64,000 nt of DNA from a virus: the IMG/VR virus record IMGVR_UViG_3300022538_000539, positions 51,400 through 115,399 of that record, one strand, 5' to 3'. Positions 1 to 6,814 of the stretch are shown here, piece after piece; the first letter of the stretch is position 1; the number at the start of each line of letters is the position of its first letter. The notes beneath the pieces were generated by a model. The model worked only from the letters and a program-made list of their open reading frames with translations. It was not told the DNA's origin and made no database searches. A program made the position numbers and the translations under genes.

Positions 1-566
1 AGCTTATCAATTTTTTCTCTATTATAGATTCTCATATAAGAGTTATCCGTTTCTGAATATTCCTTACTTTGTTTAGAATTATATTCGGTTGTCAGAAGCA
101 ATAAACCATTAGGTTTCAAAACTCTCATCATTTCTGATATAGCTCCAAAATCATTATCAATATGTTCAATTGTAGAAATTGACAATACTTTATCAAAACT
201 ATTATCACTATATTGGAGATTACAAACATCTGCTATTTCAGCACTAACTTTGCCTTGAGATTTTATTTCAACTTGTCTCATCCATTCTTCAGGAGAAGTC
301 AATTTAGATTGTTTATAATATGTTCTTTTTGCCCAAGCCATATTATCAGTTGTTATTACTGACTTAACTAATGGTGCTAAAAATATACTAAAATAACTTT
401 GAAGTGCTCCTGTATCTAAAACTACATCCTTTGGTTTAAATTCTCCATATTCAAGAATTTGTTCAAAATCCCAGCCACGAAAATTAGACAAATAAACCTT
501 ATCACCATCAAAAATCTTATCTAAATAATTAATAATTTCATTACTTTTAATTATAGTTTTACTCAT
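1..566 (-). CDS. SAM-dependent methyltransferase, partial (C-terminus beyond window)
   Basis: Class I SAM-dependent methyltransferase, cut by the left window edge; about 188 N-terminal residues are visible. VVLDTGALQSYFSIF is the motif I region, FDKVLSISTIEHI fits the motif IV region of small-molecule methyltransferases, and VLKPNGLLLLTTEYN is the usual following strand. The ATG at 564-566 overlaps the TGA of the upstream glycosyltransferase (ATGA), so the two are coupled. Three glycosyltransferases directly upstream suggest that it methylates a sugar or glycan; the substrate cannot be read from the sequence. Confidence 0.85.
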   Translation of the reverse strand, partial: MSKTIIKSNEIINYLDKIFDGDKVYLSNFRGWDFEQILEYGEFKPKDVVLDTGALQSYFSIFLAPLVKSVITTDNMAWAKRTYYKQSKLTSPEEWMRQVEIKSQGKVSAEIADVCNLQYSDNSFDKVLSISTIEHIDNDFGAISEMMRVLKPNGLLLLTTEYNSKQSKEYSETDNSYMRIYNREKIDK

Positions 567-1201
567 ACTGGTTGTCTGCCTACATATTTCTTTAAATCTG
601 GACTAGCTAATAAATCTGGAATTGGTTGTCCTGGATAATATCTAGCATATCTTCCTTTTGCATCTAATGCCCAACCATAATGAAAAATTATAGCATTAGG
701 AACAAGTGTATATTCAGATATAGGACGAGGATTACCAACCTTATAAACAATTTCATGGATTACATTTTTCCAATAATAACCCAATCCTAATCTTATAGCT
801 CTGCCTTGAGTATCTGGAAATAATTTGTATTTAAAATGTTTTGTATCTCCAAAAAATTCTATTCTTGGAAAAACTAAAAATTCATTCTTTTTATTATTCA
901 TAAACAATTTTGCTTCTTCAATTCCCTCTTTAAACATACACTCATCAGCATCGAGCATAAAAAGCCAATCATAACCTTTCTCTTCTGCTTTTTTAACACA
1001 ATAAGTTCTTGCTTCGCCAAAATTATTATTCCATGGTCTATTAAATACTTCTGCTCCATATCCTTGTGAAATTTCAACTGTTTTATCAGTAGATTCTGCA
1101 TCAATTACTATAAAATGTTCAAAACAAGGAGCAATAATTGGTAGATGTCGTTTTAACATAAATTCCTCATTCTTTGTTATCATTCCAAGTACTATTTTCA
1201 T
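563..1201 (-). CDS. Glycosyltransferase family 2
   Basis: A 212-residue GT-A fold glycosyltransferase of family 2. The N-terminus MKIVLGMITKNEE is the nucleotide-sugar binding strand, VIDAESTDKT follows the usual D-x-S-x-D pattern, and LMLDADE-type WLFMLDADECMF at about residue 85 contains the metal-binding D-x-D. It transfers a sugar from an activated donor to an unknown acceptor. Both ends overlap neighbours by 4 nt, so it sits in a four-gene unit with two GT4 enzymes and a methyltransferase. Possible roles are decorating virion proteins, modifying phage DNA bases or altering host surface glycans. Confidence 0.93.
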   Translation of the reverse strand: MKIVLGMITKNEEFMLKRHLPIIAPCFEHFIVIDAESTDKTVEISQGYGAEVFNRPWNNNFGEARTYCVKKAEEKGYDWLFMLDADECMFKEGIEEAKLFMNNKKNEFLVFPRIEFFGDTKHFKYKLFPDTQGRAIRLGLGYYWKNVIHEIVYKVGNPRPISEYTLVPNAIIFHYGWALDAKGRYARYYPGQPIPDLLASPDLKKYVGRQPV

Positions 1202-2295
1202 TTAATTGCCTCCAATTTCTTTAAAATATCATCTCCAACTACTTTCATATTTAATTTATTTTTAACAAAATCTTGAGCTAATTTACCTTTTTGAATAGTT
1301 AATTTTCTGTTAGAATACGCTTCCCACATACTAATTGCTAAATTACTATCATTAGGTTCTGCCCACAATTGAGAAGAATTATACCACTGAATATGTTCCA
1401 TTCCAAATACATTAATTAATTTATATTCAAGCAACCAAGAATTTTTATTATTAAGAAATTTATGAATACCACCAAAATTAGTAGATATAATAGGAGTAGC
1501 AACTGACATAGCTTCCATTTGTGGATAACCCCAACCTTCTCCTCTGTGAGGAGCAACAAAACAATTACCTGTTTTATGTAATCTCATAATATCATAAGTA
1601 CTTAATTCTTCAAGAAATAAAAATATTTTAGGATAATGTTTTAAATTTAATTCTTCTTTCCATTTATAAATATTATCCTTAATTGTTTTTGTTCCATCTT
1701 TTAAAAAATTACTTTGATAAACTTTCAATAACAAAGCAACATCATTTTTATTCGCAAAAGTTTTCCAATAAGTTTTGAGTAGCATTTTAGGATTTTTTCT
1801 TTCTGTCCACTCAAATATAGAATAAAAAAGAAAACCTTTAAATCCCTTAATTTTAATAGGTTTATATTCATTTTTGATTTCAATAGGTTGTTTAATAACT
1901 TTAATAGGAACAATAACACCACTATCTTTAAAAGTATTAGCAGAAACATGAGAAGAAGTCCAAATCTCACTCATCTTGTTCATACAATCTACCCAATATT
2001 TATCCACCCCTAATACTTCCCAAAATAACATTCCAATATTATATTTATTTTTTTCTCTTGCAAAAATTGCATATTCAGGTGTAAACATTATTATTTTAAT
2101 ATCATAATTAAGTTTCTTATTTGCTAATTTTTTTGCTTGTTTTGCACCTTCATCTAAATTATCCATTTCTGCACGAATAAGTGCAACTTCTGTTGTTACA
2201 TTGATACCAGCTTCTAACATAGCTTGAAGTAAACTTCTTGCTGCTCGACCATAACCACTATAACTAAGAAACCAAGATGTAAATTTTATATTCAT
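1198..2295 (-). CDS. Glycosyltransferase family 4
   Basis: A 365-residue GT-B fold glycosyltransferase. The N-terminal SGYGRAARSLLQAM is the glycine-rich acceptor-side loop. The C-terminal donor domain carries APHRGEGWGYPQMEAM, the family 4 E-x7-E type motif, followed by ATPIISTNFGG. Length is normal for the family. The ORF overlaps both the GT2 gene (1201) and the next GT4 gene (2292) by 4 nt. It is homologous to, but well diverged from, the adjacent GT4, so the pair may build consecutive linkages. Donor and acceptor are unknown. Confidence 0.93.
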   Translation of the reverse strand: MNIKFTSWFLSYSGYGRAARSLLQAMLEAGINVTTEVALIRAEMDNLDEGAKQAKKLANKKLNYDIKIIMFTPEYAIFAREKNKYNIGMLFWEVLGVDKYWVDCMNKMSEIWTSSHVSANTFKDSGVIVPIKVIKQPIEIKNEYKPIKIKGFKGFLFYSIFEWTERKNPKMLLKTYWKTFANKNDVALLLKVYQSNFLKDGTKTIKDNIYKWKEELNLKHYPKIFLFLEELSTYDIMRLHKTGNCFVAPHRGEGWGYPQMEAMSVATPIISTNFGGIHKFLNNKNSWLLEYKLINVFGMEHIQWYNSSQLWAEPNDSNLAISMWEAYSNRKLTIQKGKLAQDFVKNKLNMKVVGDDILKKLEAIK

Positions 2296-3548
2296 ACTTT
2301 TTCTACCTCTAACAAATCATTGATTGTATTGTAAGTAATCTGTTTAATATTATTGTTAGCTAAATTTATTTTTGTATGTTTAAATTCTTTTTTTATTTTT
2401 CCAAAAAATCCTTTCATATAATTTTTCCACACATATTCCATATCCCATTTTTTAGCAGTTTTTAAACACCCCTCTTTGTAATAATCAGGATTTCTTTTTA
2501 AATTTAAATAAACAATTTCCATTTTTCTAATTATATCATCAATGTCTGGTTTTTTTCTCCAACTTCCATAATATGTCATATGTATATCTTTTGTTTTTAC
2601 TAACTCACCATTTATACCCGGTTCTACAATATCAGGCATTGAACTAAAATTAGTAGCAATAACAGGAGTACCTGCTGATATACTTTCTATAAGAGGAACT
2701 CCAAATCCTTCTCCACTTGAACAATTCATTAAACAATCTATTACATTATAAATTTTATTTACTTCTACTTGGGATAAACCAATAAGACATTGCCATTTAT
2801 CTATTACTGTTACATACTCATCTAATTTAAGAGTTTTTACATAATCTCTAATAGGAATACAAGGCATTCCAAGACGAATATCATTTGTGTGTATAAATAA
2901 TCTAACATTAGGATATTTTTTAACAAATTGTTTAAAAGCAAGTAACTGACTTCCAAATTCTTTTCTATCTTCATAATCTAAATTTGCTGCTACTATTCCA
3001 AATACAAAATTTCTTTTATTAAAACCTAAAGTTGTTTTTTTATTTTCTATATTAATAGGTTTAAAAATAGTACTATCAACACCAAAAGGCAAATAAGTTG
3101 CATTAATTCCTACTTTCTTAAGTTCTTTAATAGCAAATTTACTATAAGATACAGGTTTCCAACAACCTCGTAAATTATGATAGACAAATCTACTTACAGG
3201 TTGATGGTCTACTGGAAAAATTGCTATCCATTTATTTGGAAATCTTTCTCCATAATTTCTAAGAACAAAAACATCACAATGAGTAATAATAATATCACAA
3301 TTAAATCTTTTAAAATAATAATCAATTATATCTTGACAATGATTCTGATATCCTGTAGGCAAAACTACAATAGGATAAAATTTATTTCTATATTTAAGAG
3401 AATAAGTAAGTGACGCTTCATTCAAACCATAATTAGAAGCCCAAATTACTTCATGATTATTTTGTAATAATTTTACTGCCAATAATGTTCCTTGAACAGA
3501 ATATCCAGTATGACAAAAAGGTGCTGTAGTTTGAAGTAATATTTTCAT
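2292..3548 (-). CDS. Glycosyltransferase family 4
   Basis: A 418-residue GT-B glycosyltransferase. FCHTGYSVQGTLLA near the N-terminus matches the glycine-rich loop of GT4 enzymes. SSGEGFGVPLIESISAGTPV at about residues 280-300 is the C-terminal E-x7-E donor-binding motif, followed by NFSSMPDIV. The last 30 or so residues are Asn/Ile/Lys-rich and probably not part of the fold. Start and stop overlap neighbours by 1-4 nt. It is the first gene of the sugar cassette downstream of the ribosomal protein gene. Confidence 0.92.
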   Translation of the reverse strand: MKILLQTTAPFCHTGYSVQGTLLAVKLLQNNHEVIWASNYGLNEASLTYSLKYRNKFYPIVVLPTGYQNHCQDIIDYYFKRFNCDIIITHCDVFVLRNYGERFPNKWIAIFPVDHQPVSRFVYHNLRGCWKPVSYSKFAIKELKKVGINATYLPFGVDSTIFKPINIENKKTTLGFNKRNFVFGIVAANLDYEDRKEFGSQLLAFKQFVKKYPNVRLFIHTNDIRLGMPCIPIRDYVKTLKLDEYVTVIDKWQCLIGLSQVEVNKIYNVIDCLMNCSSGEGFGVPLIESISAGTPVIATNFSSMPDIVEPGINGELVKTKDIHMTYYGSWRKKPDIDDIIRKMEIVYLNLKRNPDYYKEGCLKTAKKWDMEYVWKNYMKGFFGKIKKEFKHTKINLANNNIKQITYNTINDLLEVEKV

Positions 3549-3808
3549 TATTCCCCTTCTTTTAATACATTTATACTTTTTTTTATTTTAGATAATTGTT
3601 TAAAAAATACAGTTCCTGAAACTTTAGCAAAAAGTGTAAAATCTCTTCCTCTTCCTACATTTAATCCAGCTTTATAATGACTACCTCTTTGTCTGATAAG
3701 AATTTCTCCACCATTTACAAATTGTCCACTAGAATGTTTTATTCCTAAACGCTTTGAACTGCTTTCTCTTCCATTGCGTGATGTACTTTTGCCTCTTGTT
3801 TTTGCCAT
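3548..3808 (-). CDS. rpmA: Ribosomal protein bL27 homologue
   Basis: An 86-residue protein with full-length similarity to bacterial large-subunit protein bL27. Matching blocks in order are STSRNGRESSSKRLGIK, the GQFVNGGEILIRQRG strand, the KAGLNVGRGRDFTLFAK core, and a Val/Phe-rich final strand. In cellular ribosomes the flexible N-terminal tail reaches the peptidyl transferase centre. Here the tail starts MAKTRGK, without the cleavable leader typical of Firmicutes L27. The ATG is placed by conservation and directly follows the TAA of the small gene at 3809. A phage copy could replace or compete with host bL27; incorporation is inference. Confidence 0.93.
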   Translation of the reverse strand: MAKTRGKSTSRNGRESSSKRLGIKHSSGQFVNGGEILIRQRGSHYKAGLNVGRGRDFTLFAKVSGTVFFKQLSKIKKSINVLKEGE

Positions 3809-3937
3809 TTATTTTTCCTTTATAAATTTTGCATAAAAATAATCTTCTACAAACATATATAATAATACTGAAATTGTTATTGTAAGCCATCCAAATAAAA
3901 TACCAGCAAACATCCACCAAAATTCATTCCAATTCAT
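3809..3937 (-). CDS. Small single-span membrane protein (42 aa)
   Basis: A 42-residue ORF exactly filling the gap between the HslV-like gene (stop TAA shares the ATG, TAATG at 3935-3939) and bL27 (ATG immediately after its TAA). The sequence is a Trp-rich start MNWNEFWWMF, one hydrophobic span (AGILFGWLTITISVLLYMF) and a charged tail. Gene status rests on position, coupling and composition; no function is recognised. Confidence 0.75.
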   Translation of the reverse strand: MNWNEFWWMFAGILFGWLTITISVLLYMFVEDYFYAKFIKEK

Positions 3938-4494
3938 TATTTTACTTCCTTTCTTAATTTTAATATTACAAATGGTTTTCTTACACTAGTATTAAATCGT
4001 TCTGCACTTTCAAGTGCTAATTTTATTCTATCTTCAGATTTTAAAGAAGCATTCTTTGTAGAATAAAGACTACCCAAAGCAATATCTGCTCCACAACCAA
4101 CACTAATAAAGTTATCAACCATTTCACCAACTTGATAATCACTATCAATAATAAATAATCTACCTTTAAAACCAACCAAAAATGTTCCACCTTTTTCTGC
4201 TTTATTCTTTTCTTGTGCAAAACCACCTTCTTTTAAACATTTTCTTACTTTATTTATAAATGTAGTCACCATGTAATTGTATAAATCTGTATCACCATAA
4301 AACTTAGGTGGTGTAAAACCATATCTTAAAAGTTGTCCCATTCTAAAACTGCCAGTAAATCCCATAATATAACCTTCATTTATAAATATTTTTTCATCTG
4401 CCCTAACAAATAAACTATATCCACTAATTCCTGCACTATCACCACCCATATAAATATCACCATTCTTATCTAATAATCCCACTATACAAGTCAT
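3937..4494 (-). CDS. HslV/proteasome-beta-like Ntn-hydrolase peptidase
   Basis: A 185-residue protein of the HslV / beta-type proteasome fold. It begins MTCIVG; removal of Met would expose Thr2 as the N-terminal nucleophile, and Asp18/Ser20 in MGGDSAG match the conserved Asp/Ser region of the active site. IMGFTGSFRMGQLL is the following strand-helix unit, and a conserved GCGAD-x-ALGSLY segment occurs late, as in HslV (GSGGxYAxAAAxAL). Cellular HslV works with the ATPase HslU. No HslU or Clp ATPase is present in the window, so it may act alone, use a host ATPase or have another role. SD GGAGGAG lies just upstream. Confidence 0.85.
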   Translation of the reverse strand: MTCIVGLLDKNGDIYMGGDSAGISGYSLFVRADEKIFINEGYIMGFTGSFRMGQLLRYGFTPPKFYGDTDLYNYMVTTFINKVRKCLKEGGFAQEKNKAEKGGTFLVGFKGRLFIIDSDYQVGEMVDNFISVGCGADIALGSLYSTKNASLKSEDRIKLALESAERFNTSVRKPFVILKLRKEVK

Positions 4495-4803
4495 TTACTC
4501 CTCCTCTATAATAATTAAAAAATTAATAGGATAATTCTTAAAGGTAATTCTCATTACAGGTATCTTTTCTGTATCAATAGCATGTTTAACTAAATTTTTA
4601 AGGTCTTCTAATTTAATACTAATACTTTTCTTACTAGTAAATTTATCCTGTATGAGTAATTTATTAGTTCTTACATCTTCTTTGTATCCAGAAAAAGCAC
4701 CACTACCTGCTTGTTTTTTGCCTTTGTATTTTTTAGCAGTTTTATTTTCTTGGTCTTTATAATCTTTAGTCATCATCCAACGAGGATATTTCATTTTTTT
4801 CAT
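4495..4803 (-). CDS. Hjc-like PD-(D/E)xK nuclease, putative Holliday junction resolvase
   Basis: A 102-residue protein. AKKYKGKKQAGSGAFSGYKED then LLIQDKFTSKKS follows the order seen in small phage and archaeal resolvase-like PD-(D/E)xK nucleases: a glycine-rich loop, the catalytic Asp (KEDV) and the second acid plus lysine strand. Here that strand reads Q-D-K rather than E-x-K, a variant that would need testing. The remaining IKLEDLKNLVKHAI helix and MRITF strand also fit. Position beside a RecA-like recombinase supports a recombination or branch-resolution role. The assignment is from motif order only. Confidence 0.6.
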   Translation of the reverse strand: MKKMKYPRWMMTKDYKDQENKTAKKYKGKKQAGSGAFSGYKEDVRTNKLLIQDKFTSKKSISIKLEDLKNLVKHAIDTEKIPVMRITFKNYPINFLIIIEEE

Positions 4804-5150
4804 ATTATAACTCCTCTTTTTAATTCACAATGATATATCATTTTTGAATCCATACTAAAAATCATAATTTTAAATGGAACATCCCAATAATTTTTACTCA
4901 ATATTTCTAATATATATTTCATTTTATTATCCTCATTTGAACCAGAATAATAATACTTTTTTACTTCAAAATCTATATATATTATATTCCCATCATCAAC
5001 CATTCCTATTTTATTTATTAATTTCATATTTAAAGAAAGGAAAGTTAAAAAATTTGCTATTTCCTTTCTTCTTTTTTTCACTACTTTATATACCATAAAT
5101 TCGCTATTAATAGTATGAGTATATACTGATTGTTTTTTCATTCTATTCAT
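4800..5150 (-). CDS. Small alpha/beta paralog (tandem triplet, copy 1)
   Basis: 116 residues, no recognised function. It is clearly related to the next two genes: all share a K-K-Q-(S/F)-V-Y start (absent in the middle copy), a KxxKEIANFL helix, an I/V-rich strand with Y-I-x-F, a helix with ILxxKY and a last strand. The same layout recurs in the dispersed family at 18804, 19039, 20289, 30299, 40456 and 49860. Stop and start overlap neighbours by 4-8 nt. Confidence 0.85.
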   Translation of the reverse strand: MNRMKKQSVYTHTINSEFMVYKVVKKRRKEIANFLTFLSLNMKLINKIGMVDDGNIIYIDFEVKKYYYSGSNEDNKMKYILEILSKNYWDVPFKIMIFSMDSKMIYHCELKRGVII

Positions 5151-5403
5151 ATTCTCTTAAAAGCATCCAATTATTATCATAAATTTTAATATTAAGAGGA
5201 ATTTCCTTATATTTATGTTGCAATATTTGTGCTACTTTTTTTATTCTATTCCCATCATAAAGAATAAATTTATCTATCATAAAATGTATATATGTATTAT
5301 TACCACTAGTAGTCATTTTTGTTTCCATAATTAATTTATCATTAGAAACAATTAAATGTAAAAAATTTTTTATTTCGTTTCTTTTTTCTTTTATTTTTTT
5401 CAT
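5143..5403 (-). CDS. Small alpha/beta paralog (tandem triplet, copy 2)
   Basis: 86 residues. RNEIKNFLHLIVSN corresponds to RKEIANFLTFLSLN in the gene at 4800 and to KEEIANFLVLISRN at 5403. NTYIHFMIDKF and VAQILQHKYKEIPLNIKIY match the later strand-helix-strand part. It lacks the first 25 or so residues of its two neighbours. Function unknown; probably a local duplication. Confidence 0.85.
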   Translation of the reverse strand: MKKIKEKRNEIKNFLHLIVSNDKLIMETKMTTSGNNTYIHFMIDKFILYDGNRIKKVAQILQHKYKEIPLNIKIYDNNWMLLREYE

Positions 5404-5741
5404 TATCTTCTATCAAAACTGCTAAAACTTTCATATTGATTACCTTTTGTATTCTGAATGTGAATTATAAAAAAAATATTATTATACTTTTCATAAAGTA
5501 TATTTCCTACTTGTTTTATTTTATTACTCAATATGCTATTGTAATTATTCATACTAAATACAATTAAAATATATTTCTCTCTATTGTGCATCAATATATT
5601 CTTTATTGATTTCATATTGCGAGAAATCAAAACTAAAAAATTTGCTATTTCTTCTTTGTTTTCTTTTGTTATTTTGTATATTAAAAATCCATCACTAACA
5701 CTATCATTATATACGAATTGTTTTTTCACTTTATTCATCAA
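5403..5741 (-). CDS. Small alpha/beta paralog (tandem triplet, copy 3)
   Basis: 112 residues. KKQFVYNDSVSDGFLIYKI and KEEIANFLVLISRNMKSI align directly with the gene at 4800 (KKQSVYTHTINSEFMVYKV, KEIANFLTFLSLNMKLI). The C-terminal strand-helix-strand is more diverged. Unknown function. Confidence 0.85.
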   Translation of the reverse strand: MMNKVKKQFVYNDSVSDGFLIYKITKENKEEIANFLVLISRNMKSIKNILMHNREKYILIVFSMNNYNSILSNKIKQVGNILYEKYNNIFFIIHIQNTKGNQYESFSSFDRR

Positions 5742-5747
5742 CTTTCA

Positions 5748-5825
5748 TTATTGAAATAGTAAAATAATTTGTACTATTAAACAAATAAAAATAAGTATTC
5801 CTATTTTAACTAAATCTATTTCCAT
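5748..5825 (-). CDS. Micro-protein, one membrane span (25 aa)
   Basis: A 25-residue ORF, MEIDLVK then an uninterrupted hydrophobic run ending LLFQ. Its ATG shares bases with the recombinase stop (TAATG at 5823-5827). It fills the gap before the next gene and matches the pattern of other micro membrane genes here. Gene status is moderate; no function is assigned. Confidence 0.5.
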   Translation of the reverse strand: MEIDLVKIGILIFICLIVQIILLFQ

Positions 5826-6814
5826 TATATATCCTTAATATATTTAATCCCTTTTTTAATTTCTTCATTTAATGTATTAATTAAATCTTTATTTTTCATA
5901 ATTTCTTTTCTTAATTTTTTAATACCATGATATTTTGTTCCCTTGTATTCATACCATCCAGCTGATTTGCTTTTAATATATCCTAAATCTAAAGCAACTT
6001 GTATATACTGTGGAGCATTATCTATACTACCATCATAATAAAATGGAAAACTACAAGTTTGCTGTGGAGGAGCAACTTTACTTTTAGTTATATCACAAAC
6101 TACATAATGTCCTATTCTTTTTTTCTTGTATTCTATCCATTGACCTCTTTTAACTTTTATCATTATTGTACTAATAAAATCTAATCCTCTACCTCCTGGT
6201 CTTGTATATGGACTGCCATATAATATTCCTATTTTTTCTCTTACTTGATTAATCATAAAAATAATAGTATTTTTATTAACAGCAATAAGTTTTCTAAGTG
6301 CTTTATTCATCATCCTTGCAGCAACACCCATTTGTTGGTCTTCCATTTTGCTTTCTAATTCTACAAGAGGTACTAAACTTGCTATACTATCTAATACAAC
6401 TATTGAAAACATATCTGGTACTACAAGACTTTCCATTATATCTAATGCTTCTTCTCCATAACTTGGTTCACTAATATATAATTCTTTATTATTTACTCCT
6501 AATTTTGTAGCCCAATTTTTATCATAAGTTTTTTCAGTATCTATAAAAGCACATTTTTCTCCTCTTTTTTGAGCAGCAGCAATAGTTTTAAGAGAAAGTA
6601 GTGTTTTTCCACTATTAAAAGTTCCATATACTTGAATAAGTCTTCCTCTTGGTATTCCACCACCTAATATATAATCAAGTATAGGAATACCAGTACTAAC
6701 TACCTCATACTTCATATCACTTGCTCTCATAAGTACTTTTTTTCCAAACTTTTTATTCAGTACTGTAATTAATTCATCTATATCCATAAGCAATAATTTA
6801 CCAATATCTGACAT
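5825..6814 (-). CDS. recA: RecA/UvsX-like recombinase
   Basis: A 329-residue RecA-family strand-exchange ATPase. Walker A is GTFNSGKT (about residues 64-71), the catalytic Glu lies in FIDTEKTYD (about 90-98), Walker B is SIVVLDSIA (about 137-145), and loop L2/switch is NQVREKIGILYGSPYTRPGG. The RecA C-terminal domain is shortened. It would polymerise on ssDNA for recombination-dependent replication and repair, together with the SSB at 12407 and the resolvase-like nuclease at 4495. Its TAATG overlaps the micro-ORF downstream; its start overlaps the DnaE stop by 1 nt. Confidence 0.96.
   Translation of the reverse strand: MSDIGKLLLMDIDELITVLNKKFGKKVLMRASDMKYEVVSTGIPILDYILGGGIPRGRLIQVYGTFNSGKTLLSLKTIAAAQKRGEKCAFIDTEKTYDKNWATKLGVNNKELYISEPSYGEEALDIMESLVVPDMFSIVVLDSIASLVPLVELESKMEDQQMGVAARMMNKALRKLIAVNKNTIIFMINQVREKIGILYGSPYTRPGGRGLDFISTIMIKVKRGQWIEYKKKRIGHYVVCDITKSKVAPPQQTCSFPFYYDGSIDNAPQYIQVALDLGYIKSKSAGWYEYKGTKYHGIKKLRKEIMKNKDLINTLNEEIKKGIKYIKDI

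Noticed and set aside
3729-3920. 63-codon frame on the minus strand
   Set aside because: Overlaps bL27 in another frame; the correct reading of the gap is the 42-residue membrane protein at 3809-3937.
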